A DNA stretch of 64,000 bases from Hsuehochloa calcarea (lineage: Eukaryota > Streptophyta > Magnoliopsida > Poales > Poaceae). The translations under genes were made by a program, and so were the position numbers. How positions within the stretch are numbered: the stretch's first letter is position 1; each line of letters begins with the position of its first letter. Location: the NCBI GenBank assembly GCA_036346395.1, contig CM070613.1:18780818-18844817 (forward strand), given 5' to 3'. Below, in pieces: positions 33,251 to 44,486 of this stretch. A model generated the notes under the pieces. It had not been told where the DNA came from and ran no database searches. It saw only the letters and a program-made list of their open reading frames with translations.

Positions 33251-34677
33251 ATGCCGCGTCGCACCAGTCTCGCTCTTCTCGTGCACCTGCTCGTACCGTT
33301 CGTCACGGCGGCGAGAGCGGCGGCCTACAGCGTCGTGGACTACGGCGCGGTGGCCGACGGCCGGACGGACTGCGCGGGGGCGTTCCTCGGCGCGTGGGCC
33401 GCCGCCTGCGCGGATGACAGCCCGGCCACGGTGCTCGTGCCGGCGGGCGAGTACCTGGTGTCCAGGGCGAGGTTCGGTGGGCCGTGCCGGAGCGGCGCGG
33501 TGGCCGTGAACATCACGGGCACGGTGCTCGCGCCCGTGCCGTACGCCAACGTGCAGCTCTGGATCGTGTTCCAGAACGTGGACGGGGTGTCCGTCAACGG
33601 CGGGACGCTCGACGGCAGGGGGCAGGCATACTGGGCGTGCCGGAGGGCCAGCGGGTCGTCGTGCCCCGCCGCAACACGGGTCAGTGTTTATTACTTTTTT
33701 TTATATAAAAAAAGTTGTACAGATCCTAAAACATTTGCACATATTAACACATTTATGCGGATAAGAACACAGTCGTTGACAATATACCGGTCCACGAACG
33801 TGCTGATCCAAGGCCTGACGCTGCGGGACAGCGCTGGCATCCATGTCACGGTCCAGGCGAGCACCGGCGTGGCGATAGTGGACACGGTGGTGTCGGCGCC
33901 GGGGGACAGCCCCAACACGGACGGCATCCACATCAAGCAGTCCAGCAACGTGACCATCCTGAACGCGGAGATCGGTACCGGCGACGACTGCGTCTCCATG
34001 GTCGAGGGGTCGTCGGACGTTTGGATTGAGGGCGTCAAATGCGGTCCGGGGCACGGCATCAGGTGAGCGACAATGTCGAATTTTGTGTTATTAGAAAATT
34101 TGTGTGTAACTTGGTGTCTGGTATGTCAGTATCGGGAGCCTGGGAGACACGCCGGAGCAGGTGGCCGTGCAGAACATCACCGTGAAGGCCGTGACGCTCG
34201 ACGGGACGACGAACGGCCTGCGGATCAAGTCGTGGGCCAAGGCGAACAGCGGGCTCGTCGACGGCGTCGCGTTCTCGGACGTCGTCATCAGGGACGCCTG
34301 GAACCCGATCATCGTCGACCAGAACTACTGCCCCGGCAACGTCAGCTGCCCCACCGAGGTACACAAATATGACCACACGCTTGCAAGCTCTGCATTTTAT
34401 TCTTGGCGATGCTGACAAGTGTGTCTTGTTTCAGGGATCGGGGATCAAGATCAGCAACGTGTCATACACGAACGTCGAGGGTACGTCGATGACGCCGGTG
34501 ACGGTGCGGTTCGACTGCAGCCCAAGCCGGCCGTGCACCGGAATCACCATGCGGAACGTTCGGCTGACGTACCAGAAGCACCAGCAGGCGGAGTCGTTCT
34601 GCCGGAATGCGCAGGGGGTCGCATATGGAGGAGTTGTTCCACCGAGTTGTCTAAATGATCGGGAAGTGTTTTCGTAA
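33251..34677 (+). CDS. Polygalacturonase (GH28), gene 2 of tandem pair
   Basis: Exons 33251-33679, 33773-34062, 34130-34358 and 34435-34677 give 396 residues. Exons 2 and 3 have exactly the same lengths (290 and 229) and phases as in gene 1, so the two are tandem duplicates. I chose the Met at 33251 because MPRRTSLALL starts a clean signal peptide; an in-frame Met at 33233 would add six residues. GH28 motifs: NTDGIH (191-196), GDDCVS (213-218), the CGPGHGIS block (H237) and RIK (271-273), all intact. Intron 1 is short and open in frame, so retention would insert 31 residues without a stop. Secreted cell-wall pectin hydrolase; substrate details and tissue cannot be read from sequence. Confidence 0.93.
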
Positions 34678-34764
34678 AAGAGAAGAGGAAAATGAATTAT
34701 TACGTAGTCTAGTTTTAGTTTAAAAAAACTGCAATTTATATGCACATTGAAATTTCATGTAATT

Positions 34765-37700
34765 TGTAACATCCAAAAAATCCAAACTTGGGATATTTGT
34801 ACTGATAATAAATGAGAAAATAATTTTGAGCATGTTTTGAAACTTTTCTCAAATCAAATAATGCATTTGCATACAAATAGTGACCTTAAATGAATTTTCG
34901 AGACAAATGCAGAACAAATATATTTTGGGAACAATTACACAAGAAACTACAAACTATTCATAGTTTTTAGAGCTCGTTTGTTATATTTAAAAATTCATCA
35001 AACCGTAAGCCTGTTCAAAAATATTCAAACCAATTCATTTTTCCCACCGCCCTATTGGGCCGAAAGCTTGGCGGCCCAGCTCTCTTCCGCGCCAGCCTAC
35101 CCACCTCGCACCCCCTCCTCTCTCTCGCTAACGCCACGGCCCAACCCGTTAGATGCCTTGTTCCACCTCGCATCACCCCTACACACTAGCGCGCTCATGC
35201 GCTTCGCCACTCGCCTATAGAATTCGACACCGCCCACCGTTTCACACTCAATTGCCCCCATCGCCTCTATACTGTGATCTGCATCACACCGCCCGCGCCA
35301 ACTCCCATCGTGTCGCCAGGCGCCATCACTACCGCCATTTTCTCGCACACTTGCTATCTTGCCACCATCTCGCGCCATTCTCAACGGCACATAAGTCGTC
35401 CAACGACGTGCTCCTTCCTCACCGCCGTTCTATTTTTGTGCAAACCCAAGTTTATCACTCCTGGTTTCACAGAACGCATGCGTCGTTTCGACGCCGATTA
35501 GCTCTCCTCCGCACCATTGCCGCCTAGTGAGCTTCTCTCCCATGACATGTGTGTCATTATGCCCCTTGAACTTCACTCATCGTGTCTCTTTGCTGAATAT
35601 AGCATCTGGAGCTCTATAGCGTGATCGCACTGTCTTCGTCTCCAGCATGCATCTGATATAAGCCATTGTGTTCCTGCCATTCCGGTGAGTTTGAGCTCAA
35701 CCCGATCGTGTCACAATATGTTCCATGCCCTAGTGATGCGATCCCTTCACTTAACGCGGGCCATCTCGCAAGGAATCAAGTATTCTCACCATCTTCCCAA
35801 TTTCCAGCCGCCGCCGTTATTTCCATCGATTTCCGCCAACTCGGTACGTCTGCGGCCGATTCCTTCTTCCATTTCCATCCTCAGTGCCTGCAAGCTAATG
35901 AGCCCCTCTTTGTAGTATCTTCATCGTCATAGCACGCCTCGCTGTGAGACCTCTCTACACTGTCGCTTCTCATCACCGTCAAGCTGCCCCAAGTCGTCTC
36001 TGACCTCATCATCGTCACCTTTGTGATCGTGGTGAGCCCCTGAACCTCATGTGCTCCTCAATTCGTCTTGGGTGAGTAGCTTACGCCATTGCCGCTAGCT
36101 CTGTCCATGGCGCCACCGCATAAAACCCCATCGGATCGCCTCCGACGACCCTAGTTCCCCATTCCCGGCCCGTTAGCATCGCCTGGACCCACTGAGTCTA
36201 GTGAGCCAAGCCATTAGCCTAGGAGATGTCTCCCTCGCCAAAGCTAATCTGAGCCCGACCGCTTCCGCTACTTCTCGCCCGTGTAGCGCCACCTCCGACC
36301 ACCTCCCCTGTCGCCGCCGCCACGCAAAGCTTCGCCAAGTCACCCTCTTTCCTTTCCGCCGTTCATTGCATCATTCGTCACCAGTGAGCTCGCCTTAGCG
36401 CTCGACCGCACGCGGCTCTATTCTTCTCCCTCCCTCTCTCTCATTGATAGTGGGTTCCACTCGTGGTTAGTATTAGCTTAGCACTAATGACAACAGTTAA
36501 GTGTAACTAGTCACTGACATGTGGGACCGGTAAAAAAGATAATCAAAAGTATAATTTAAACGTGTTTTAGTAAATGAGTTACTCACATGCGGGACCCACA
36601 CATTGTTTTCATTAATAAAATGCATTTAAAAACCGAGAGGTTGACAAGTGGACCCCACCTGTTAGAGGTTAACACAAGTGGACCCCACCTGTTAGAGGTT
36701 AACTCGGGAATAAAATCTAATTAGGTTTAATTATTTAGTTAATAACTAATGAGTCTATGACATATGGGACCATCAGTAGTATATTAAATGAAATCAGGAA
36801 TTAAAAACCCGAGAGACTAACATGTAGGCCCAAATGTAAGAAATGATTTTCAGAAAAATGTAAAAATGGAAGAGCCGCTTTTAGTTCAAAAGAAATACAC
36901 TTTCTCTGTTGGAAAGCGTAAATTTCAGAAAATACGCTTTCGATGTTACCTTTTTCTTATTTTCAAGATTTTTCAAACCGAACTAAATTCAAACACTAAT
37001 AACGTTAGCATATGAACTTCAAATTAGATGATTATTTTTTTGAAATTCATATAAAATCATGATCTATCTGAATATACAAAAATATTCTGATTTTTTTGTT
37101 GTTGAATTTATTTTGCTATTTGTGCTTTATTTTTAGCTATTTTCTAATAAACGTCGGAAACACAAATGAGATTATCGATGATCAAGCACCCTCATTCTCT
37201 AAGCAACCAGAGCAAGGAAAGCACCTCTTTGGACCATGTTGATCCCATTATTTCAATTATGATATTTAGTTTTGCAAATCTATTATGCACGCGTGTTTGT
37301 TTAGCTAAAATTGCTAACAGTAATTAAATTCCTATTGTGAGCATGATTCTTCTTTGTCAAGTTGATTTTCTTACTATTGTAGCCTTTAGAATATGGTTTA
37401 GACAGTAGATGATGTTTATTTGGGTATTTTGATTATGAATATCGAATAGATACTTAGTCGGGGTCTAGTTTTCACTTAATTTGAACATATCAGAAAATCT
37501 GTGTATGGATTTGAGAGATTTTGAAATGTTGGACCAGATGGGTTACCTCTGTTAGTTTGGTATAAAATAAAAATGAAAAGCTTAGTTGTTTACGTGAGCG
37601 AGTTATAATATAAATTGAAAAACGTGAGAGTGTATTCTCACATGTAGATAGGGGAGATTCTCGCCTAGGTCAATTAAGGGCTAAACTTTGGTGTGTCAAT

Positions 37701-38854
37701 CTAAGCCTAACCATACAACCACATGTGCTAGTATGGGATAGCCATAGCTAAATAAGTTATTTAGGACTAGCCTTGCTTGTTAGAAGGCCGCAATAGTACG
37801 ATTAATCCAGGAAGTGTTGTTCGAAGGGCTCCCTTCACCATGGTGTCGAGACCAAAGTTTGTTGATACACGATGGATGCCTCACTAAAACAGGAGGGACC
37901 CGGGTGATGTGAGGGTTTAACATTCGCCGGGTTAGTGCAAGGTTGGAACTAGATGATGTAAAGGCGTGTTACGAACTCTAGACTGCATACTATAATTTAT
38001 GTGTGGTGGTATCGACGGATGCCGAACAAACTAGAGACCACATCATGTGGGTAAAGTTGTACACCTCTACAAAGTGTAAATTTATTTAAATAGCCGTGCT
38101 TACTGTCATGAGTGTGCTTAGTGCAGTTTCATCAAGTGTAGTGTTTGCTTTTGCAAAAATGGTTTGTTAGAAAATGATGGGATGGATTGTGATGTGTGTG
38201 TGCCATGTTTATATGGATGAGAATGAATGATGATCGCAACCGAGGAGGGTTGTGATTTTACTATTTTTAAGTTACATACTCGTTATTTCATTATATGTCT
38301 ATTGCTCTTTAAAATTTCCATTACAAATTATTATATATCAATATTGCAAATTAAATTTGCTTAATGCCAAAAATAACTTGCATTGTAGAGACTCCTTGCA
38401 TTTATATTATATTGTGATACACTACAAGTCTTCTTGAGTACAAAATATACTCAATTTTGGTTAAATTGTTGATTAGAGTATGAGGATGAACCGATTTGGA
38501 CGACATGTTCTTCTTTTACCCAGATCTTGGAGGGTACCTTGACGGTCTTGCTAGAGTTTGTTCTGTCGATTACTGCGGGTATGGATGGACACACATTTGG
38601 ACTGCTCGGGTTTTAATTGCTATGTTTCATTGTTTAGCTTTGATACTTGAACTTCAATTTGGCTGGTCGGCCGTGTAATATAAACTTGTTATGTAAACAC
38701 TTAAGTTTATGTCATATTTGTTTCATGTTATATGTATAGTGTGTGTGCACGCGAATGTAGCCATGTTGTGGATATGTGTGCTAGTTACTGATCATGAGAC
38801 TAGTATGGTACATACACGAGGGCTTCAGGTATTCAACGTCCGGAGTCTAATACA
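34765..38854 (+). repeat. Long gypsy-type LTR (probably solo)
   Basis: Starts TGTAACATCC and ends near GTCTAATACA. It has an AT-rich start, a C/T-rich leader-like block at 35040-36450 (many CCACC, CGCC words, no gene), and an AT-rich tail whose last 100 bases resemble the LTR end at 3700-3790. No ORF of a retrotransposon protein occurs inside. Flanking pentamers (TAATT and ATTAA) do not match cleanly, so the borders are approximate. GTGGACCCCACCTGTTAGAGG repeats directly at 36650-36671 and 36676-36697. Confidence 0.45.
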
Positions 38855-40032
38855 ATTAAATATATAAAATTGTGAAACAAAACTTACCTAAATTATAAAA
38901 CTTTGTGCTCCCATTTTTTTTTCTATCTGTGATGTTGCTATTTCGATTTTCATTCTTTCTGTGTAATTCATTCCGAGGCAGAAATATAGCCATGTGGTAA
39001 GATTCACAAATATCGTTTTTTTCTTTCTTTTGTTACAGTTTCATCTCCTTTGCACAATGATGTGGTACATTTCTTTTGTTCAATCTTAATATTATTCATT
39101 TATGTAAAAAGAAAAAAAGAGCTCCCATTATCTAGATTCATGAACCTCCCAAGGTTGCATTGGACATTAGTGTGACAAATTCGCTTCACGCAATCGCAAA
39201 GATTCTTCACGTAATAAAAGTGATCAGTAAATCCATGAATCACCACATACAATGATTGTGCAATTAACGGTACCCAGGTATATCCCTGGTCATTTCATCT
39301 GTCAATCTTGCTAAAAACAATGCCTTCTCTAAACATTACTCAAGTCCATTAAAAAAACATTGCTCGAGTCATTCTCATAGTTGGAGGTCCAGTGTCATTT
39401 AGGCCCAGGTTACATTGCACTTACACTTCATGATGGAGTACAACTGTTGGCAAATAACAAATTGACGCATAGCTATTGATTGTGTATAAGCAAAATTTGT
39501 ATTGTTCACGCTGCGATAGATGAAGCGGAGAAGACAGGGAACTGCGGTCTCTAGGGTTTCGGTTTGAGGCTCTCGTGGCGGGCGGCGCGCCTGGGGCTTG
39601 GCGGCACACTCGCGGCTTGCGGCGACGCACTCCGAGGCTTGCGGCGGCGCAATTGAAAGCCATCGCGAGATCGCCAAAGTGGGAGCAAGATGAATCAAGG
39701 AGGCGACGGGAAGACGAAGGGGTGTTTACGGTCATGGGCCGGGGGTACCCGGTGGGATGTGCAGGAGTAACTCAGTGACATTTGCGGGTAAAAACCTTCA
39801 AATTTAAGGGGTATTTTCTTTTCTGAAGGTTGGATTCTCACGAGAATCTACTGAGAGGTTGTTTCTCGTTGCTAGTTTATTTTCGAGGTAGCTCCTTGCG
39901 ATAAGCAGAATCTAGTAGTTTTGAGAATCGGGGTGTTTGGTATGACTCCATGAGAATTGATTGAGAAGTTGGGAGTGGGAGCTATACCAAACAGGCCTTA
40001 ATTATGAGTAGATTGTGCTTTAAATACGTGTA
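38855..40032. other. Intergenic, with MITE-like end
   Basis: No credible gene. 39530-39780 is a GC-rich patch (TTGCGGCGACGCACTC and related words). 39929-39995 reads GGTGTTTGGTATGACTCC ... GGAGCTATACCAAACAGGCC, an imperfect inverted pair of the kind found at ends of Harbinger/Tourist-type miniature elements. Confidence 0.4.
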
Positions 40033-40226
40033 GCACTATTTCTAGTTACCGCAAGGTGTCAAAATTATGGGTGAGCTTTAGCTTGTCCCGGAGAAAATTT
40101 CTGCAGTTGATCGGGATGTACTGGAGACAGAGTTTGTAGAGCACAATATAGAGGAAGCGTTGTACAATATTGGTCAGAATTAATGTGGTTTTAGAGGAAC
40201 ACAATGCTTTTGTCCCGAGATAGCTT
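40033..40226 (+). pseudogene. L1-type LINE ORF2 fragment, segment 1
   Basis: Frames around 40100-40220 give VDRDVLETEFVEHNIEEALY, the stretch just before the reverse-transcriptase core in plant L1 ORF2, then after an internal deletion VRINVVLEEHNAFVPR, the 'ENQSAFVPGR' region. An insertion follows at 40227. After it the RT continues with LITDNVLVAYE at 43778. The expected middle (about 70 residues including APGPDG) is missing. Confidence 0.65.
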
Positions 40227-43200
40227 TGTAGAAGAAGAGATATGGGCAAGAACCCGCACAGCACAATGAGGCTGGCCGGATGGTATTATATAAGTATAAC
40301 CTTTTACAGGAATCTCAATTAGAGGAACTAAATATGGTAGGAACTAAATATGGTAGGGCCTCAATTAGAGGAGCTAAATATGGAGTGCCACAAGAATATT
40401 CCTAATACCTTGCTTGATGCGCATCGGGAGGATTCGAATGCAAAGACCGGACCGAAACTCCTGGAAAAGCCGTGGTGGCGAGCCTTTAGTCATTATGTCC
40501 ACGAACTGGTGACAGGAGGGCACATGGAGCACTCGAACCTCTCCAAGAGACACCTTGTCGCGGACAAAGTGGATGTCGATCTCAATGTGCTTCATGCGAC
40601 GATTTTGAACCGCATTGGTCGACATGTAGGCGGCCCGACATTATCGCGATGACACAGCGGTTGCGAAGCAATAGGAGCGTGAAGCTCTCGCAAGAGTTGT
40701 CGCGACAAAGCAACACTCGGCGGCGGTGTGGGCAACAACACGATAATCGGCATCTGCGCTCGAGCATGACACCGTGGTCATCTCTTGGATGACGGAGACG
40801 AGGTTGTCGCCGAGGTAGGCGCAATACCGGAGGTGGAGCGTCGGGAGCCGAGGCAACTTTGCCCGGTCTGCGTCGAGTAGGCGGTGAGGGATGTCACCGG
40901 GGAGACACCGAGGTGAAGGCCGGAGTCGATGGTGCCCTTGACGTATCTCAGTATGCGCTTGATCAATGCGAGATGGGGCTCACGTGGATCATGCATAAAA
41001 GATGAACCTGCCGAGCAGTAGGCCGAGTTAGGCGAGTGAGCATCAGTGCATCGAGGCGCGCCCAAGGTCGTGGTACTCTGATGGGTTAGCCACCGGTGTG
41101 CCATCATGGCCTAAGAGCTTGGCATGAGTGTCCACTGGTGTCGCGGTGGGTGACACTCAGCCATGCCTGCACGACGCAGGAGGTCGGAGGCGTATTGCCG
41201 TTGGGAGAGGAAGAGCCCATCGGAGGAGCGCGTGACAGATATGCCGAGGAAGAGGTGAAGATCACCAAGATCTGTCATCGCAAACTTCGAGTGAAGCATG
41301 TCGATGAAGCGCTGGAGCAAGTCGCTCGAGGAGGCGGTGAGCACGATGTCATCAACGTAGAGCAACAAGTAAGCCAGGTGGTTGCCGTCTCGGAGAACGA
41401 AGAGAGACGTGTCGGATGTAGAGTTGACGAATGTACGTGGTGAACCGCTGGTTCCATGCTCGGGGAGCCTGCTTCAGACCATAGAGAGACTTTGGTAAAA
41501 GACACACATGGTCAGAGTGAGCAGGGTCGACAAAGCTGGAGGGTTGCTGGCAGTAGACGGTCTCATCAAGAGTGCCATGCAAGAAGGCATTCTTGATGTC
41601 GAGCTGATGTATGGGCCAGGAGCGAGACGTAGCGATAGAGAGAACTGTCTGAATGGTAGCCGGTTTGACCACTGGGCTGAACGTCTCATCGTAGTCGACA
41701 CCGTGTTGCTGTGAGTACCCACGAGCAACCCAGCGAGCTTTGTAGCGTGCAAGACTGCCGTCGGAGTGGTACTTGTGCTTGAAGCTCCACTTGCCGGTGA
41801 CGACGTTGGCGCACGATGGACGCGGTACGAGGCGCCAAGTGTCGTTGTCGAGTAGGGCCTTATACTCCTCAGCCATCGCGGTGCGCCAATTCGGATCGGC
41901 GAGGGCGCTGCGATAGTTCGCCGGTATGGTGGAGACTGAGGAGTGGACGACGGAGAGTGTCAGCCGGTCGACCGGTTTCACAATACCGACGCGAGCTCGC
42001 GTGACCATCGGATGAAGCCCGACGGAGGGCCTCGGCACAGGCCCATCAGGCGGGTGTTCGGGGCTACTGGTGGAGCTGCTGGTACCGCCGCAGCCGACGT
42101 GGCCTGCGGGACCGGCTGGGTCGTAGCTGGAGACGCACCGTCGGGTGCCGTAGAGGTCATTGCCGAGTGTGGCCATCGGGAGTAGACCATGGGCTTGAGC
42201 GGGTGGTGTGTGGCCAGGGCAGGTGTGCTGCTGGGTAGCGCAGCCTGGGCCAGCGCGGGCTCGCCGTGCTCAACGTCGTCGGGCGACGGAGTCGACGAGG
42301 AGGTCGATCGCTCGACACCGGGGAGTGGAGCTGTCGCACCAGGAACCTGCGGGGGTGCCATTGCAGCAGTGCTGGACACTGGCATGGCAGGATCATCGAG
42401 AAAATCCAGGTCATGATAGGTGGAAACATGAGGAGGTCGGTCACTGCTGGCGAATGAAAATGTGCGCTCATCAAAGATAACGTGGTGGGAGATGATGACA
42501 CGTTGTGTGGCGAGGTTGAGACAGCGATATCCTTTGTGAGAGGAAGGATAGCCGAGAAAAACACAGGCCGCAGAATGTGGAGCAAGTTTGTTGGGAGCAG
42601 CGGCATACATGTTGGGATAGCAAAGATAGCCGAAGACACGGAGGTGGCTATACTGGGGCAGGGAGCGATGGAGCAGTGTGTAGAGGATGGAGTTATGGAT
42701 GGACGAGGACGGGCGTCAGTTCAAGTGATATGTGGCTGTGGCAAGAGCCTCAGCCCAATACTCGGGCGGCATGTGCGCATGGAACAGGAGTGTGCCAAAC
42801 CGGCCTTGCCGTTTTGCGGCGAGGTGTACGGAAGGATTGCATTGTTGAGAGTGCGGATGACTCGCTCAGCCTTGCCGTTTTGCGGCGAGGTGTACGAACA
42901 AGAAAGGCGCAGGATAATGCCGTGGGAAGAGAAAAAGGTGGTGGATGTGTGGTTTACGAATTCAGCATCGTTGTCCGACTGAATGGATTTTAGAGGGGTG
43001 CCAAACTGTCTACTAGCAAAGGTGGCAAAATCAATAATGTGTTGGTGTACGTTCGACTTCTTTTTTAGGGGAAAAGTCCAACAAAATGAGAGAAATCATC
43101 TAGAATCACCAAATAATATAGATTGATGGATATGCTAGCAACCGGTGATGTCCACACATCACAATGAACAAGCTCAAAAGGAGCGAGAGGTGTGCGAGGT

Positions 43201-43775
43201 GGAACTAGTAAAGGGTAGACGCACATGTTTGCCAAGTTGACATGAGTGGCACAAGGAGCGATCTACTTTATTACAATAAATGAACGAGTTTTTATTAAGA
43301 GTATCAAGGACGGTATGGCCGGGGTAGGCCGAGGGAGAAGTCGGCAGGGTGGCGGCGCGGGCGCCGGAGAAGGGGGGGGCGGCGCGGTTTGGTGGAAGGA
43401 GAAGTGGGAGGGCGCGGCGGCTCGCCGGAGAAGGAGGGGAGAGTGGCTGCGCATCGGGGGAGGCCGAGGGAGGACGGGTGGGCTCGGCGTCTACGGGAGG
43501 AGGGGTGGGGCAGCGGTAGGCCGAGGGAGAGGGCGGCGCCTGCGGGAGGAGAGGTGGGGGCACCGGTAGTTATGCAGCGAAAGGGGCCAGGAAGAAGAAA
43601 TCTGATACCATGTAGAAGAAGAGATATGAGCAAGAACCCGTGCAGCACAATGAGGCTGGCCGGATGGCATTATATAAGTATAACCTTGTACAGGAACCTC
43701 AATTAGAGGAACTAAATATGGTAGAGCCTCAATTAGAGGAGCTAAATATGGAGTGCCACAAGAATATTCCAAATA
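40227..43775 (-). mobile_element. Degenerate Ty1/copia retrotransposon inserted in the LINE
   Basis: LTRs 40227-40407 and 43611-43775 (both start TGTAGAAGAAGAGATATG; the left one carries an extra copy of GGAACTAAATATGGTA). Flanking duplication AGCTT (40222-40226 and 43776-43780) is perfect. The + strand reads TCTGATACCA directly before the right LTR, the complement of a tRNA-iMet primer site, so the element runs on the minus strand. The LTR ends are TG...TA on the plus strand rather than TG...CA. Gag is missing. Integrase, RT and RNase H pieces follow in copia order. Confidence 0.88.
40408..43260 (-). pseudogene. Copia pol remnants (integrase, RT, RNase H)
   Basis: From right to left on the minus strand: zinc-binding CHSCQLGKH and integrase core words (YTSPQNGKAERVIRT) at 42640-43260; integrase tail with FLGYPSSHKGYRCL at 41978-42610; copia RT with DETFSPVVKP, LDIKNAFLHG and SLYGLKQAPRAW at 41352-42176; the catalytic YVDD at 41111-41368; RNase H and tail (RRMKHIEIDIHFVRD) at 40374-41107. 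Pieces are in different frames with several stops, so the polyprotein is dead. A segment CCTTGCCGTTTTGCGGCGAG occurs twice, 66 bp apart (42804 and 42870), duplicating part of the integrase. Confidence 0.88.
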
Positions 43776-44486
43776 AGCTTATAACAGATAATGTCCTGGT
43801 TGCTTATGAATGTGTACACTCCATGCGAAGAAGGAAAGGCAAAAGTGGGTTTTGTGCTGTGAAACTTGATATGATGAAAGCATATGATAGAGTGGAGTGG
43901 TATTATCTTGGAGTTATTATGTTGAAGCTGGGATTTGGCGACAGATTTGTGGATCTTGTGATGAAATGTGTGAATTCTGTTAAATTTTCTGTCAAAGCCA
44001 TTGGGGAGCTTATGCAATCCTTCTCCCCCTCGCGAGGACTTCGTCAAGGGGACCCTATATAGCCACACTGCCAAAGATATGCAATTCAGGATTTGTCAGT
44101 TATGTGTCTATAACATGTAGTCCTGGGATTCAGATGTTATTCACACATGGAGTGACAAATCCTGAAATCCACATCTGTGTAGTGGCAAATAATTGATTAT
44201 TTGGTAGGATGTCTAAATAGTGGTGTGTTCGATCATATTGTTGAAAGGGGAAAAAAATCAAGGCTGATCAGACAAAAAACTCTCATGTGCAGGCAAAGAA
44301 GTTCTTCTAAAGTCGGTTGTCCAGGCGATGCCGACATATAGTATTGAGTTGTTTCAAATTGACAGCTGCAACGTGCAAAAAAACATACTTCGTGCATGGC
44401 GAAATATTGGCGGAGTAGATCCCTCGATCGTCGATCTCTTAATTGGATCTCATGGGAGAAGCTTTTAAGACCAAAATTCATGAGAG
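43776..44486 (+). pseudogene. L1-type LINE ORF2 fragment, segment 2 (reverse transcriptase)
   Basis: The frame up to 44062 holds the RT core: LITDNVLVAYECVHSMRR, VKLDMMKAYDRVEW (motif A aspartates) and SPSRGLRQGDP. It stops where a 125-bp foldback (44062-44186) has replaced or interrupted the catalytic YADD region. From about 44290 to 44486 the downstream part resumes (KEVLLKSVVQAMPTYSM, WISWEKLLRPKFM). A second LTR element interrupts at 44487. Not functional. Confidence 0.85.
44062..44186. repeat. Foldback MITE-like element inside the LINE RT
   Basis: Left GCCAC...TTCAGGATTTGTCA and right TGACAAATCCTGAA...GTGGC are inverted copies; the 14-base core is perfect and the rest gapped. Total 125 bp. 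It sits exactly where the LINE reading stops, which argues for insertion rather than LINE sequence. Confidence 0.6.

Noticed and set aside
34760..38859. Target duplication for the long LTR-like block
   Set aside because: TAATT and ATTAA do not match; borders therefore left approximate.
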